From Pterobdella sp. o SKG-2022 (lineage: Eukaryota; Annelida; Clitellata; Hirudinida; Piscicolidae): DNA of 64,000 nucleotides. The notes beneath the pieces were generated by a model. That model was given only the letters and a program-made list of their open reading frames with translations. It searched no databases and was not told the DNA's origin. The DNA lies in the NCBI GenBank assembly GCA_964035795.1, contig OZ038324.1, forward strand, positions 7,752,792-7,816,791. Reading direction: 5' to 3'. Shown in pieces: positions 41,006-64,000 of the stretch; the stretch's first letter is position 1; every line of letters starts with the position of its first letter. Both the position numbers and the translations under genes were made by a program.

Positions 41006-41414
41006 CTACTTGGTAGACTGCTCTAAATAAGCAATAAGGTCAGCTCTCTCCTTTTCCTTTTTCAAGCCCGCGAAGATCATTTTTGTTCCAGGAATGTACT
41101 TCTTGGGGTTCTCAAGGTACTCAAACAAAGTGTCCTTGTTCCATGTGACTCCTATTTGTGATCATTAATTCAACTTTTACAAAATGAACAGATAATTAAG
41201 AAAAGCTGTCAAAGTAGTAAGAGAAATGCTTACCTTTAGATTTGTTGGCATCAGTGTAAGCATATCCTGCAGCTTGGCCAGTTTTTCTACCAATTAGTCC
41301 ATGGAGATTAGGACCCGTTTTGTGTTTACCTCCTGCTTCCACAGTGTGGCATTGAGCACAACGTTGGACAAAAACTTTCTTTCCTTTTTCAGCGTCTCCA
41401 GCAGGAACAGGCAT
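41006..41414 (-). CDS. CYCS: Cytochrome c
   Basis: The soluble mitochondrial intermembrane haem protein that carries electrons from complex III to complex IV and can trigger apoptosome assembly. Coding exons are 41234-41414 and 41006-41151, joined g/ga to give Gly before [13 protein letters not shown]; 108 residues, the normal length. Haem attachment is RCAQCH, the proximal ligand is that His, and the distal ligand is Met in [10 protein letters not shown]. It starts [13 protein letters not shown] and ends AYLEQSTK. The intron falls at the position where SKG meets VTW. CTCAG just upstream of the leader (ATAACAATG) looks like an acceptor, so a 5' non-coding exon is likely. It is the only gene here without low-complexity insertions. 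Confidence 0.98.
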
Positions 41415-42906
41415 TGTTATCTGAGAATGATGAAATAGGAAATCGTCAATAAAAAATAAATTTTCGAGTGAATATTGAAATGTAAATTACAAATAATGAT
41501 AAATACTACTTAAATGAAATAAATTATGAAAATACTTGAAACTGTGGGTTAGTCAAGGTTACAAATATACTTGTTTTAAATGATAAAAATTTTCACAACG
41601 AAAAAAAATTTTTGAAATAACAATTTGAATACCTTTAAAGTGATTTGAGTCAATATAAAAGACTAAACCTTCACGAAGCGATCAAAGGAAATTGTATTTA
41701 GCGAAAGAAAGGTCAGTTGGGATTGAACTATTTACAGAACATAGATAAATAAAAATGTTAATACTTTACTAATAAATTTTATAAAATCTGAAAGTTAAAA
41801 AAATAATTTTTATAGCTCAAAAAAATTAAATTATGTAGATAAAATAAAATAAAGTACCGAAGGTTTCAAACTAATGAATTTTGTATTGTGTTTCAAACTA
41901 CTTTTTTATAAGAATTAGAATTCTAAGTTTGATGAACGCACAAAAAAGTTTTTTTGAAAAAATCGAAACATTATTTCATTATGATAGTTTCTAAATTGAG
42001 TTTTATTTATAATGTCGAAAAAAAATGTAAAAATTTTTTTCATTATTCGTTTTATCTCAAACCTTTTCAAGCACACTCAAGAATTGATGCTTGTAATTAC
42101 CATAAAACTTATGCATCTCTTTTTATTGGATTTTGTTTAAATTGGCGCGTGATACATATATTTTTCCACGCATTCATTTGCGCTATCAATCGTCATCACT
42201 TTTAAATTAAAGAAATTTCACTATTTTTTCATTGTGCAAAAAGATCACTGGTCTCAAACGATAAAGAACTGGCTAATTTCAGTAATTTATTAACATGGAA
42301 TGAAAAGAAAAAAGGGAATTATTTTTGACACATTATAAAATATTAAAAATCAATGATAGTCAAAATGCATTATATAAAAATGTTACTGGCTAAACTTAAA
42401 CAGAACAAAATTAAAACAAAATTAATATTTCATACTTACTTTATATTAAAAATTAACTCACCAACAATGATAGTTCTTTAAAAACATTAATGTATCAAAA
42501 ACTGCTTTAATTTGAAGTTTTAAAAGAAGATAAACAAAAATAGCAGAGCTAATATGCATATAGGTGGCAAATAAAACAAAAAAAGTAGACGGCTGAAAAT
42601 TTTGATGGATTTAAATATACAATAGAATATCAAAATAAATGACAAATTTAAAACAGAATTATATAAATGGTCTTAAAATGGTTGCTATAACATACACCAT
42701 CCACAAACTTGTATCACTAATCTAATATATAAACAGATTCAATAAGCACATACATAGAAGCTAACCTCAAACACACCTACAAAACATCCAAGTATATTAA
42801 ATGCATACATTAACGTAGCGTGAAATATTTAAAAAGCAGATCTAAATATCAATCTCTTTCATATTTCTATGGTAGTTTATAAATAAACTATTTACAAATT
42901 TGAACT
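41415..42906. other. Spacer between cytochrome c and the PHLPP-like 3' end
   Basis: AT-rich DNA expected to contain the cytochrome c promoter and 5' non-coding exon and the PHLPP-like 3' UTR. A consensus donor on the minus strand (TTG/GTGAGT) at about 42456-42461 could end the cytochrome c leader exon. This is inference. Confidence 0.4.
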
Positions 42907-53804
<10,898 letters not shown>

Positions 53805-55768
53805 CTCAGAATTCGTCTGCTTCCAAACCACCTAACAACATCTAAAAATCAACGATTTTAAATTTATTTTCATGACCAATTTAAAAATACATTTCACTAA
53901 AAAAAAGCTAATTTTTTCATGGAATAGGAGTTACTGTTAGATAAACAATTGTGTTAAAAGTTAACTAACCAACGTACTTTCATTCAAGGTAAATCCAAAT
54001 GTTTAGAATACTATAACCGTATGTTTAAAATATGTTGAGATTTTGTTGGAAAACTAGTTATTTTTTATTTAAGACTAGTTTCAATTTAAGAAGTAAAGAA
54101 ATAAATCAATTTATTTAAAAAAAAATTTTCAAATATGGATAAATCGTCATAGTATCCAATCTAAAACAAAAATAAATAAAACTTCATCAAATTTATTTCC
54201 AAACAAAAAATCAAACGTGATTGATTTGAACAAATAAAAACAGCTTTCTAAGCTTACAAACTTTAGTACAAACTCTATATAAAAACTTTCTTTCAAATCA
54301 AACATTCAAACAAAACTTCTCAAGGTACACATACAAACACAGTGACAGTCATGTCTAACCATACACATACACAAATATACTCACAAACATACACACTACG
54401 AACAATACATTCACACAGACACGACAATATATTCACATACATGCAATAGTACGCTTAAGAGTACAGAAAAGTTTGTTTGGGTAGATAAAATCTAAATATT
54501 CCCCAATAAATACGTTAGTTTTCAACAAATTCAAAGCTCTTATATGGATTCTATTTCTCAACATCGATAGTCTATTTAAGGGAAAAATCTTCAAACGAAT
54601 ATTTAAAATGAGTAACATTCAAGAACACTGATTAGTTTATTAAGATACGAAGCTTTTCAACATATTCAAAACAGAAATCCTACACATAGATATTCACTAA
54701 AGGCAAAAAGTCCATATAAAGTCATTTTAAAAAATCTTAATATGTCACTGCTTAATATTAGGTTTAATATCGAACTCATGTTGCTAAGTTATCAAGCCTT
54801 CATCGCTAGTCTTTTGGTTATACAATGGTTTGTATAAATTAAAATCTTTTGTATTACTTTATACATATCTGTTTTGATTTTTTTAATAATAGTTATTATT
54901 ATTATTATTAATATGAGCTATCATTGCATTATGAGTTTTGTTTATATTGTTTTACTTTTTCCATAATAAATCTACCTTATCCATTGATTAGTTTTTATTT
55001 TCATTGCTAACTGAAGTTTTCCGACAGTTTTATTACTGAGTACTATTTTAGGTTTTCTCAACTTATCCAATATTAATTCAAGAACATTTTTGAATGTATT
55101 TTAATTTTAGTCCAATTTTCAAATTGTCTATTGTTTTAATTGGTGTTCGATAATCGATATTATCTCTTTCTATCATAATTCATGCGATTAATTTTTTTAT
55201 TTATGATTATATTTATTTTTAAAATGAATAAATGATCTTTTTTATTATCAATTATCCCTATTGTCTTGCTGTGACGGTTGTGTGCCTTCAACTAAGTTTT
55301 TTTTAACTCAAATACTTACCAAGATAATTCTAAACAACATTCAATTTTTCTTTATTCATTCAATAATAAATATTGAAATATAAAGAAAAATTATGACGCT
55401 TGAAAACAAACTTTTATTACGAATACAGAAAAATGAGCGCTTTAAAGGAGACTTAACTAATTATTGAAATTAAGTTGAACAGTATTTTTTAAGAATATCA
55501 AAAAAATACATCAAGTATCACACCAGTTTTCGTGGTGAAATACAACTAAAAGCTGAAGAAAAAAAACAAATGATTTTAATCAAAAAATCGCTAATAGCTT
55601 CGTTTTTTATAAGCTACGCGCTACAAAATCAAAACAAAAATTTCAAAATGAAAAATTCTAAATGCTGCAAAACATTCTTCAATAAAAATACTCATGAACA
55701 ATCATTCAATATGCGTTAATTAACAAAAAAATTAAGACCAAGAAATAACAAAAACATCACTGAACAAC
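53805..55768. other. Spacer between PHLPP-like and RTK genes
   Basis: Two minus-strand genes follow each other in tandem here. The left part should hold PHLPP-like upstream sequences and the right part the RTK 3' UTR. No additional gene was seen. A CACACATA-like degenerate stretch lies at 54330-54430. Confidence 0.5.
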
Positions 55769-56654
55769 TCAAAGCCTCACGCCATTATCCGAACAAAATC
55801 CACTTTCCACCGATATGAGAGTTTTCTTAATTTTCATGTAACCCATATCCGTGTACAATGGTTGGTCACTACAATAATGACCTAGTTTACTGCTCAATCG
55901 GTTAGAATGCCTTAAAACTTCAGATTGAGTTCTTTTTTTGTCTTGATCATGATTTTTAAATTTTCTTTCATTCATCTTCAACTCATCTTCAAAATGGCCG
56001 CCAACAAACACGTCATCCTCGGAAGAACTCGTTAAAGTTTTCACTTCTTTCTCCTGTTTTGTGATACTGTTCATCTCTTCATTTCGATACAAAACAATGC
56101 CACTATCAGTACCTAAATTGACTTTTCGTGGTTCAGAACTGTCATCTTGACAAGGATGATTATGAGAATAAGTTGGATTCAAAAAAGAAAAGTTATGTTG
56201 TGTTGATTGGGTGTTTGTTGGTAAGGGCTTTTGTATGTTTGCTGGTATGCTGTTTTGTATGTATGTTGATACTGCTTCGTTATTGTCTGTTTGTATAGAT
56301 TCTTGTAAGGTGTTTGGCATGTTAATTTTTGAAGGCATAATATAACCGTCAGTAAGCAACTTTTTATTGCGGTGTGCTAGTATTTTTTGCTGTTGTAGTT
56401 GTTGTTGTATAACTTGTAATTGTTCTTGCATCACATGTTGAGGCGGTTGTTGTTGTATAACTTGTTGTAATTGTTCTTGCATCACATGTTGAGGCGGTTG
56501 TTTTTGTTGTTGTTGAATTCCTCCATTTTTTTGCGCAACACTTTTATACAAACCCACCAGTTTACATGTAAGCACCTCGAGGAGAGACTCAAGAACACTC
56601 GCTTCTATCCTCTTCTCCACATCCTCCAACCAACACTGCTGCATCAGCTCATAA
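55769..56654 (-). CDS. RTK final exon: end of kinase domain and Gln-rich tail
   Basis: 295 codons. About 40 finish the kinase C-lobe. Then comes a Gln-rich stretch containing a recent tandem duplication of about 19 residues (PPQHVMQEQLQ occurs twice), and a Ser/Asn/Lys tail with possible tyrosine docking sites (GLY-like LVGLYKSV, YTDMGYMK) and the end GFCSDNGVRL. Confidence 0.85.
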
Positions 56655-59600
56655 CTGGTGACAACAGTTTTATATTGTTTAGTTTCCATTTTTGTTATGA
56701 TTTTCATCATTTTATTGTAATTAATTTGCACTTTTTTTTGGTGGCAGTGTTATTTATATTTTTTAATTTGTTATCATTATTATTTGTAACACAAACAGAG
56801 CAACAGAAGACAGAGGTGGTTTCTTGAGTCGGTATCCACTCTTTAACAAGTTCACAAAGTTACTATCAATTATAATGTCCTTGTATGGCGTTGCACCTGG
56901 TGGTGTTGATGATGACAAGGATGAGTAAGAAGAGAAGATGTTGGTGAGGCAAAGTATGAGAACTATGATGATTTAGGAAAATAATGGTGAAAACGATGAA
57001 AAATAGGTGAACTAACCTAAAGAAAATATCTCCCACATCACCACACCCAGAGACCAACTAAATAAGAAAGTGAGCAATAAAATAAAATAAAAATATATAA
57101 ATATTAAAATAAAAATAAGACATACACATCAGTGTGAGGGGAATAGATGTTATCTGTGAGGGACTCCAATGCCAGCCACCTCACAGGCACTGGCGTCTGT
57201 TAGTATTATTATTAGTACTAATATTCTTCAAAATAATTAAAACAAAAATAAAATTTTAACTAAATAAAAAATAATAATAATAACAAACTAACAGAGGAAG
57301 TCTTAGTATACAGCTTGGATGCCTGCCTGGACAGACCAAAGTCGCATACCTTCAATTTCTTGTTCTGCGTCAACAATATGTTCCTGCATGCCAAGTCTCT
57401 ATGGATCAACTGTGGTGAAAAGTGGAGTTGATGGGGGTGAGGTGGTATGGGGTAGTGTGAAGTTGGATGGAGAAGTGGGTGAGATAGATGGTGTAAAGTT
57501 GAATGGTGAAACTCAAAATACATCGATGAAACAAAATAATGGACACGACTAAACAAACACAAATACATTTTGAGACTTGAGGTAGCTCAGGGCTGACGCC
57601 ACTTGCCTGCTGAAGTCATACAGGTCTGCGATGCTTAAGTCTTCTTCATCTTTGATGATAACAATGATATTTATAATTTCTATTATTTATATTATTATTA
57701 ATAATTTCATTTTTCGCCAAATTGCGTTCAACAGTATAATTATTTTTTTAAATTAAATATTTAAATAATTGAAATAAGAATCTTTTATAGCAATTTTTTG
57801 TGTATAAAATCAAAATTATTTTATTTATATCTATACCATTATTATATCTATTCATATTTTTTCATAATCCATGATTTCTCTAACTTCTTTTTATTTTTTT
57901 AATAATTTTTTTTTATAAATGTATTTAAATAATATTCCAAAAAATGAGCATACATGCACCATAAGTATTTATTGTAATCAATAGATTTACCCGTTTTTTC
58001 CATGCATCTCTTCTCTGATGGCGGTCTGACGGTGTCGCAAAATCTTTGTTTTGTGTACCTGTTCTTTTTTCCATCTGTTGCCGTTAGTAAACCACAACTT
58101 CTAAACATACGGCTACTATTGATACTGTTAATACTACTACTACTATCACTAATTTTTGAAAAATATTATTATTACTACTATTGCTACTAATAATAATAAT
58201 AATCTTCATACCGAAACAATATTCAGAGTTATACAGTTCATTCATCTTCATATTCATCATCTTCTTACCACTTGATAACTTGCTTATCATTATATTAGCT
58301 TTAATGTCATTAATATTATTGTTGTTGTTGTTATAAGAAAAATCATTTTCATTTTTTTGGAATTTATTTGACTGAAAGTTTCTCAATTTTTCTAATTCAT
58401 CATCCTTATTATTATTCTTGTTGTTTTTATTATTATTCTTATATTTTTGTTCATTGATAGCACTTTCCATCCACGCTGTAGAATAATATATATTTTTGAA
58501 AAAACCACTTAAATCACTATCAATAAATGTTACCAGGTGTGGCCAAACTATCAAAGGCTTTAAAAGCTTGGATTTGATTCAAAGGTAACGGGTTCAAGTG
58601 TGAAGAATGATTTTCCAAGTAATTTTGAAGATTGCCATTCGCACAATATTCTGTCACAACGTATAATTCACCTGTGATGCATTTTGTTAGCAATAATCAC
58701 TAGAAATGTATCCATTCTTTCATTCATTAAACCATCCATCTATCTATCCTTTCATCATTCTACTCATCCATCACCCATTCTTAAACCAACAATCAACGGC
58801 TAGTGACCTATTTTGAGGTGTTTGGTGACAGCACCCACAACCCTCAATAGGTTCTCATGCATGCCGATGTGGATGAGTATCTTCAATTCACTTATCAACG
58901 AGATGTACTGCTCCAGGTCAGTTGTGTCTGAGGTTTGTTTTTATTGTTATTGTTATATTTTTTATTATTATCGTGCTAGGTTAGTTTTAATATGCATAAA
59001 AACCGAATAATTTTATTTGTATAGTTTGAATATAATAAACGACCTTTCACACATTTAACTGCCACATAATTGGCTTCTGCATGACTTTTCGACCCGTTAA
59101 GGATCCCTCTGTAAACTGACCCAAATGCTCCACTTCCCAGTAGTTTTTCTGTGAATATAACATCTATGACGTGAAGTTTGACTTGATTATATTATCATTA
59201 ACAGAAAATCTATCGACCTATTTTAAGATCACGAGAATCAATTTCCCATTTATCTGGGTCATATTCAAGTAGGTCAGTCTGATCGGTGATTGGCTGGTCT
59301 GATTTGATTTCACCTTGTGACTTCAAAAACTCTCCCAAATGACTCAAGTCCGACTGCAAAATATATGCATTAAACCTATGTTTTGGCTTACTATCTTAAT
59401 GTTCATAAGCATCTTCGCATTCAATCGCATTTGTACAACCCACACAGCTTTTTATCTTATATATGAGAAATACACAAAAAACTAATAAACACATGTGGCA
59501 ACCTTCTTGCAGCTGATGAAGCACACATACCACAGGACAAGTGTGGCACTCATGAGCACAGCCACCATCCCCCACACCAACCACTTATCTCTGCTGCTTG

Positions 59601-62600
59601 ATGCTTCTGTTGAGGGTTAGGATTGCTACTCGATCATTTTTCATTAGCATCGTTCTAATCACCACACTACAATCATTGCCTCATTATCACTATGACACCA
59701 TCCCTTAGTAAATCATCAATAACCATTTCCAGCACAACAGCCCTCCATCACCACTCTACCTAAAGCACTGGTAGAATCAACGTAGATAAGAACAGTGGTG
59801 GAATGGATGGAAGCGAGGTAGTTTGAGGCAACACATGTGATGTTGTGTGTGTCGTGCTCCTTTGTCAGTCCTTGCACTTTCAAACTTAGGTTTTATTGTT
59901 ATTTTTATTATTACTGTTTTCCATGTATTTTTATTAATGATGTTTCACTAATAATTCTCGCTATTTTTTTAAAATTCATGTGTTGTAGTTCATATACGCA
60001 ACATCCAACTAACGCAGCATTTTTTTCTCCGAATTGAAACACGAGGCCATTAGATGTACCATTGTGAAATCCTTCTTCTTCATTTACCACCAAGTGTTTA
60101 CCATTTGAGAACCATTTAATAGATGGGTGGGGCTTGGCAAATGATTCACAGTTGAAGATGAGCTTTGATTGGTCGGAATAGAATGTTTTTGGCGGCAAAG
60201 AATGTTTGAATTCTGGGGTATATCCTTCTGTCATATCGATGATAATAACGCACGAAATTGGTGAGACTGAAGATAGTGGAAATTAATAAAAAAAAGTAAA
60301 AAAAGAATAAAAACAAACCGGAAGCCACAACGCTTAGCTGTATTGTGTTTTGGAGGTGGAATGATGGGTGTTCTGTGTGGCACGGGTTTTATGGTTCTAT
60401 TGTTTGTATCCATTGAATTTCAACCAATTTTTTTTATTGCATGAAATTGAAAAAAAATATTCAATAATTCATAGTACCATAATTACGTTATGCATTCCAT
60501 TGATTGTTTTGTCTGAAAGCTTTTATCCTAGTGATTATACTAATACAGCATATAAGCTTTAGAAGATCGTAGTTTTTTAAATTTATTAATGAAGAGATTT
60601 GCATTACTTTCTGCTTTGCAGGTGAAATTGTAGAAGTTCGAGTAAGCTTTATCTTTTTTTATCGTCCAAATGTGAGTGTTTCTGGCGCTAGAGATGCGTA
60701 AAAATTTTTTATATTACAAAAAATTTTTTAATTTTTTACAGACTCAGTTATGAACATTAAAAAACAATTCACAAACCTATTAAAATTAGTTAACTTATAA
60801 ATATATAAAGATATATAAAATTTAATAGAGAATAGAGTCAGAAAATCAGTTTTTACCCAAAAAACTCCTAAACTTCATCTCATCATAATTGCCTCTTTAA
60901 CTTATTGCATTACAATAGATTTACAATTATAAAATGCTCTAAATTTGAATATAATAATACTGAGAGTAAGTGAGATAGAAGAGAGATGGTGATGGTTGGA
61001 AGGTTATTTCGAGGGGATTTGCACTCTTGTTTCTGTAGTCGGTATTATACGATAGTCCTTACAGCGTTGACTTGTACTTTTATTAAATACTGAATATTAA
61101 TTATTTTTGAAATATTAAATTCAAATAATGTAAACAATTATTCGAAAATTTAAAAAAAAATATAATTATTTACCCGGAAACAACAGTACATTGAATACCA
61201 GAACGGAAAAGAAAATGATTGGCAAATATTTTGAACTGTATACTTGAATTTATGAAGAACTCAACATCTTCTTCAAAAGCTAACCCGTTTTTTGTTTCTA
61301 GATGTTATTTATTAATAGTTATAGGAAGCTATCTATATCTATAAATGCCTATTATCATAGATTCACATACTGATTTATAGATGCAAAATCATTCAAAATT
61401 TCATTTAATACACAAAAATTCCTCTCTCTCCCTAACTGACCAGTGACAACCATAGTGGATACAGAGTGGGTAGTCCAGCCAAATCCCTGCACCAAACACT
61501 TGAAGTCAGTGTTATGTGCCGCAGCTGAAGTTAAAACGGAAGTGTTGCCTTTTGTCTGCGGTGTTAATATTGTTTCAATTGGAAGGCAGGTGTTTTGTGT
61601 GAGTTGAGATTTTTTGATGTTGCTAAAAAAACACAAAAAAAAATAAAAAAGCAAATATGTTTTTAAACTCAAACTAACCACAACTTCTATGTAATTAAGT
61701 TTTTCAATAGGAAACCAAGGATCATTATCAACACTTCCACTACCATCATCATTACCACCAATGCTCTCATCATCATCGTCATCATCTTCTTCATCATCAT
61801 AAATATAATAATCTTCACACTTTTTACATCCCCTCCATAACCACGTGAGAACCGGAAGTGGATAACCGGAAAAAGAACACTTGAATGAAGATTTTGTTCC
61901 CTTTGAAGTTACTTGTAGTTTTGGTTCTATGTTACTTGATCCTTCAACTGTGAGGATGACGATGACGATGATAATGAAGATGATGAAGATGAAAATGAGG
62001 GTTATGATGATGATACCTCCAATTCAGACGATAAGTTTGGCAAAGGTTAATGTCGACGTTAGGTGAATGATGGTATTAACTAAATATTCCAAAAATAATA
62101 AGAAAATTCTTATTAGAACTTCTATAAATAGTTAAATGAACATTCATGGTTGTAACTTGCTATGGTGACGTTGTAGTTGACGATGATCTTCTTGGGTACC
62201 TGAAGGCCATACCTGCTCTTCACTCCGGCCTGTTGTGTCGCATGTGTTATTCTTTTATTAATGTTTTTATGTTGTTTTAATGCTATTGTTGTTAATATTA
62301 TAATCAAATTAAAAGTAAATCGCTGGTACTGATTAAAAAAACTGAAAATACTTTTTTTAAAAATAATAACAATAATAAAAGCAAAATAATAACAATAATA
62401 AAAGCAAAATAATAACAATAAAGAGAAATATAATAACATGGAGCTGGTATATTCCACTGCCTCTACTCCTATCCCTTATCCTCACCTCCAACTTTCCGTC
62501 TTCAATCTTAGGCCTCCTAGATTTATTTCAATAATAAGTTCATTATTTTCACGTTTAATCGTCTAAAAAAAAATAATTAATTTTATCTCATCACTACTAG

Positions 62601-63690
62601 TAAAATTTTTTACTTCATCCTTACACCACATCAAAATGCACACTTGATGCAATAAAACGCATAAGTGATCTCGAAACTCTCTGGGTTAAACTTCACTATA
62701 ATAAACCTCGTAAATTATTATTATTATAGCCCCAACAACATAAACCGACAGCTGTCGATCCAAGTCACTGAGGCATGTGCAGCAGTACACCAACATGTAC
62801 AACACACCAACGTATACACTACACCAACATAGAACGTGGGAGGGGTCTTCCATCCTTCATCCATAAAACTTGCATCTCTGGGTACACCTTCCACTCGAAC
62901 TTCATTGTTGATTGGAGTTGTGTGATCATTATCATGGGTGTGTTGTTATGGATGAAAATGAATAAACATAATGCTATTTTTAGAATATTTCATTGCTTAT
63001 TCATGAATCTATAGTTATATATTTATGAATACATAATTATTTTTTATGATTATGAAATTATCTATTGATTTTCATTATGATATTTGTTTTATTTTCATTA
63101 TTTAATTAACAGCATCATTATCATCACCACTTTAATCATCATTATCATCATCATCATCACCCCCACTACCTTAATCTCCAGCACACCCTCATTAGTTGGC
63201 AACATGAAAGATGTGTTTGAACATCTCTCACAACTAGTCCTTATTGAGATGTGGGCTTCTGTGTTGATGATGATGATGATGATCACGATGGTGATGATGA
63301 TGATGATGATGATGATGAGGGTAAGGATGATGATGAAGTTGGTGGTGATAATGATTTTCAATTATGAAGATGATGATGATTTAATGATAAAAAGATTTTT
63401 GCCATGGAAACTCGTTTTCCAAAAGGGAAATTTTGTATGAAACAAGCTTGGAAATAAAAACACATTTACCTTTAACCTGTATCTTGCACGTGGTGTTTGA
63501 GCTATAAACTACTTTTGGTTCAGAACTATGAGTTATTTCCTGTTTTCTCCAAAAAGACTCTTCCGCTATAAAAAACATGTGGCACACATAACTTCCAGCA
63601 TGGGCTAGTGTGACGTTTTCAACGATGGTCTTGAGTCCCCAGTCTTTTACTGCTGGGGGTTTCAGTGTGAATGATGTGGTCCTTCTGTCT
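55769..63690 (-). CDS. VEGFR/PDGFR (Pvr)-type receptor tyrosine kinase, 5'-incomplete
   Basis: A plasma-membrane growth-factor receptor: Ig-like ectodomain, one membrane helix, split kinase domain, Gln-rich tail. Intracellular and membrane exons: 55769-56654, 56812-56896, 57017-57057, 57126-57196, 57293-57409, 57567-57649, kinase-insert exons between about 57975 and 58490, 58533-58671, 58808-58927, 59044-59163, 59218-59353, 59503-59606. Ectodomain exons lie from 59760 to the right edge. The juxtamembrane YDPDKWEIDSRDL, the insert in the kinase and the multiple Ig domains place it with class III/V receptors. Kinase essentials are intact: GSGAFGSVYRG, VAVK, SELK, HRDLACRN, DFG. The amino end and signal peptide lie beyond the window. 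Confidence 0.9.
56655..59163 (-). CDS. RTK kinase domain with Asn-rich insert
   Basis: Reads in order TEKLLGSGAFGSVYRGILN, YVAVKCVK, ISELKILIHIGMHENLLRVV, GELYVVTEYCANGNLQNYL, insert, DLYDFSRQVASALSYLKSQN, LIHRDLACRNILLTQ, VCDFGLSRQASKLYTKTSS, TPVPVRWLALESLTDNIYS, VWSLGVVMWEIFSLG, ATPYKDIIIDSNFVNLLKSG; it finishes with YELMQQCWLEDVEKR at the start of the 55769-56654 exon. The activation loop has a single Tyr (KLYTK). The insert includes an Asn/Lys-rich run (58380-58450) and SDRHQRRDAWKKR. Phases agree for the C-lobe exons. Confidence 0.9.
59218..59606 (-). CDS. RTK membrane span and juxtamembrane segment
   Basis: The exon at 59503-59606 reads SSSRDKWLVWGMVAVLMSA followed by TLVLWYVCFISCKK, a single membrane helix with a Cys/Lys stop-transfer end. 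The exon at 59218-59353 reads SDLSHLGEFLKSQGEIK then DLLEYDPDKWEIDSRDLK. The YDP-x-KWE-x-x-R-x-x-L motif is the class III/V juxtamembrane signature. Confidence 0.88.
59760..63690 (-). CDS. RTK immunoglobulin-like ectodomain exons
   Basis: At least five Ig-like units are visible. Membrane-proximal NITCVASNYLASIHSTTVLI (59760-59884); KLIFNCESFAKPHPSIKWFS (about 59997-60227); HPSFHLQNTIQLSVVASG (about 60320-60390); DFKCLVQGFGWTTHSVST (61443-61622); SFKCSFSGYPLPVLTWLWRG (about 61690-61945), with an acidic insertion from GAT repeats; QAGVKSRYGLQVPKKIIVN (about 62148-62235); KLEVRIRDRSRGSGIYQLH (62455-62545); MQVLWMKDGRPLP (about 62815-62900); ENVTLAHAGSYVCHMFF (about 63470-63690). Exon edges are approximate. 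Several domains show Cys, Trp and the G-x-Y-x-C pattern; others seem to lack one Cys. Confidence 0.78.
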
Positions 63691-63692
63691 TG

Positions 63693-63972
<280 letters not shown>

Positions 63973-64000
63973 CTTTGTATAGTTTTTTGTGTGTTTTTGT

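Noticed and set aside
41196..41233. Extension of cytochrome c past GKHF
   Set aside because: This is read-through into the intron. The donor GTAAGC at 41228-41233 and the second exon restore the conserved C-terminal half.

Overview
This is a metazoan nuclear window: very AT-rich, dense in microsatellites, with long genes split by canonical GT-AG introns and one 200-base assembly gap (17785-17984). The gene families present and the repeat style suggest an invertebrate, most likely a lophotrochozoan such as a leech or other annelid. That placement is inference. No bacterial, viral or CRISPR features were seen.

Layout. 1-14.4 kb is repeat-rich. Its only sizeable coding candidate is a 987-codon Asn/Gln-rich open frame on the minus strand (2383-5346). 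14.5-28.4 kb (+) holds at least 18 exons of a CSPG4/NG2 (Drosophila kon-tiki) type transmembrane proteoglycan: about 15 CSPG repeats, one membrane span and a C-terminal QYWV PDZ ligand. Its expected laminin-G amino end was not found. 33.9-40.2 kb (+) holds a complete nine-exon class C GPCR of the metabotropic glutamate receptor type with a very long low-complexity amino-terminal insertion. 41.0-41.4 kb (-) is cytochrome c in two coding exons. 42.9-53.8 kb (-) is a PHLPP-type protein (RA-like/PH, leucine-rich repeats, PP2C-like domain, Asn/Gln-rich tail) in about 32 exons. 55.8 kb to the right edge (-) is an immunoglobulin-domain receptor tyrosine kinase of the VEGFR/PDGFR (Pvr) type, truncated at its amino end by the window.

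I assembled exons by hand, by carrying the reading phase across each proposed splice junction. For CSPG4, the GPCR, cytochrome c and most of PHLPP the phases agree at every junction, which is strong internal support. A few junctions in the PHLPP PH domain and tail, the kinase insert and the Ig ectodomain remain approximate.

The genes do not form an operon-like system. The common theme is cell-surface and signalling proteins whose conserved domains are interrupted by Asn-, Ser-, Gln- or acid-rich tracts derived from trinucleotide repeats. The items most worth checking are the PHLPP homologue lacking residues expected at the phosphatase metal centre, the altered ligand pocket of the GPCR, an undescribed 222-base dispersed element present twice at about 96% identity, and a PHLPP intron built almost entirely from inserted elements.
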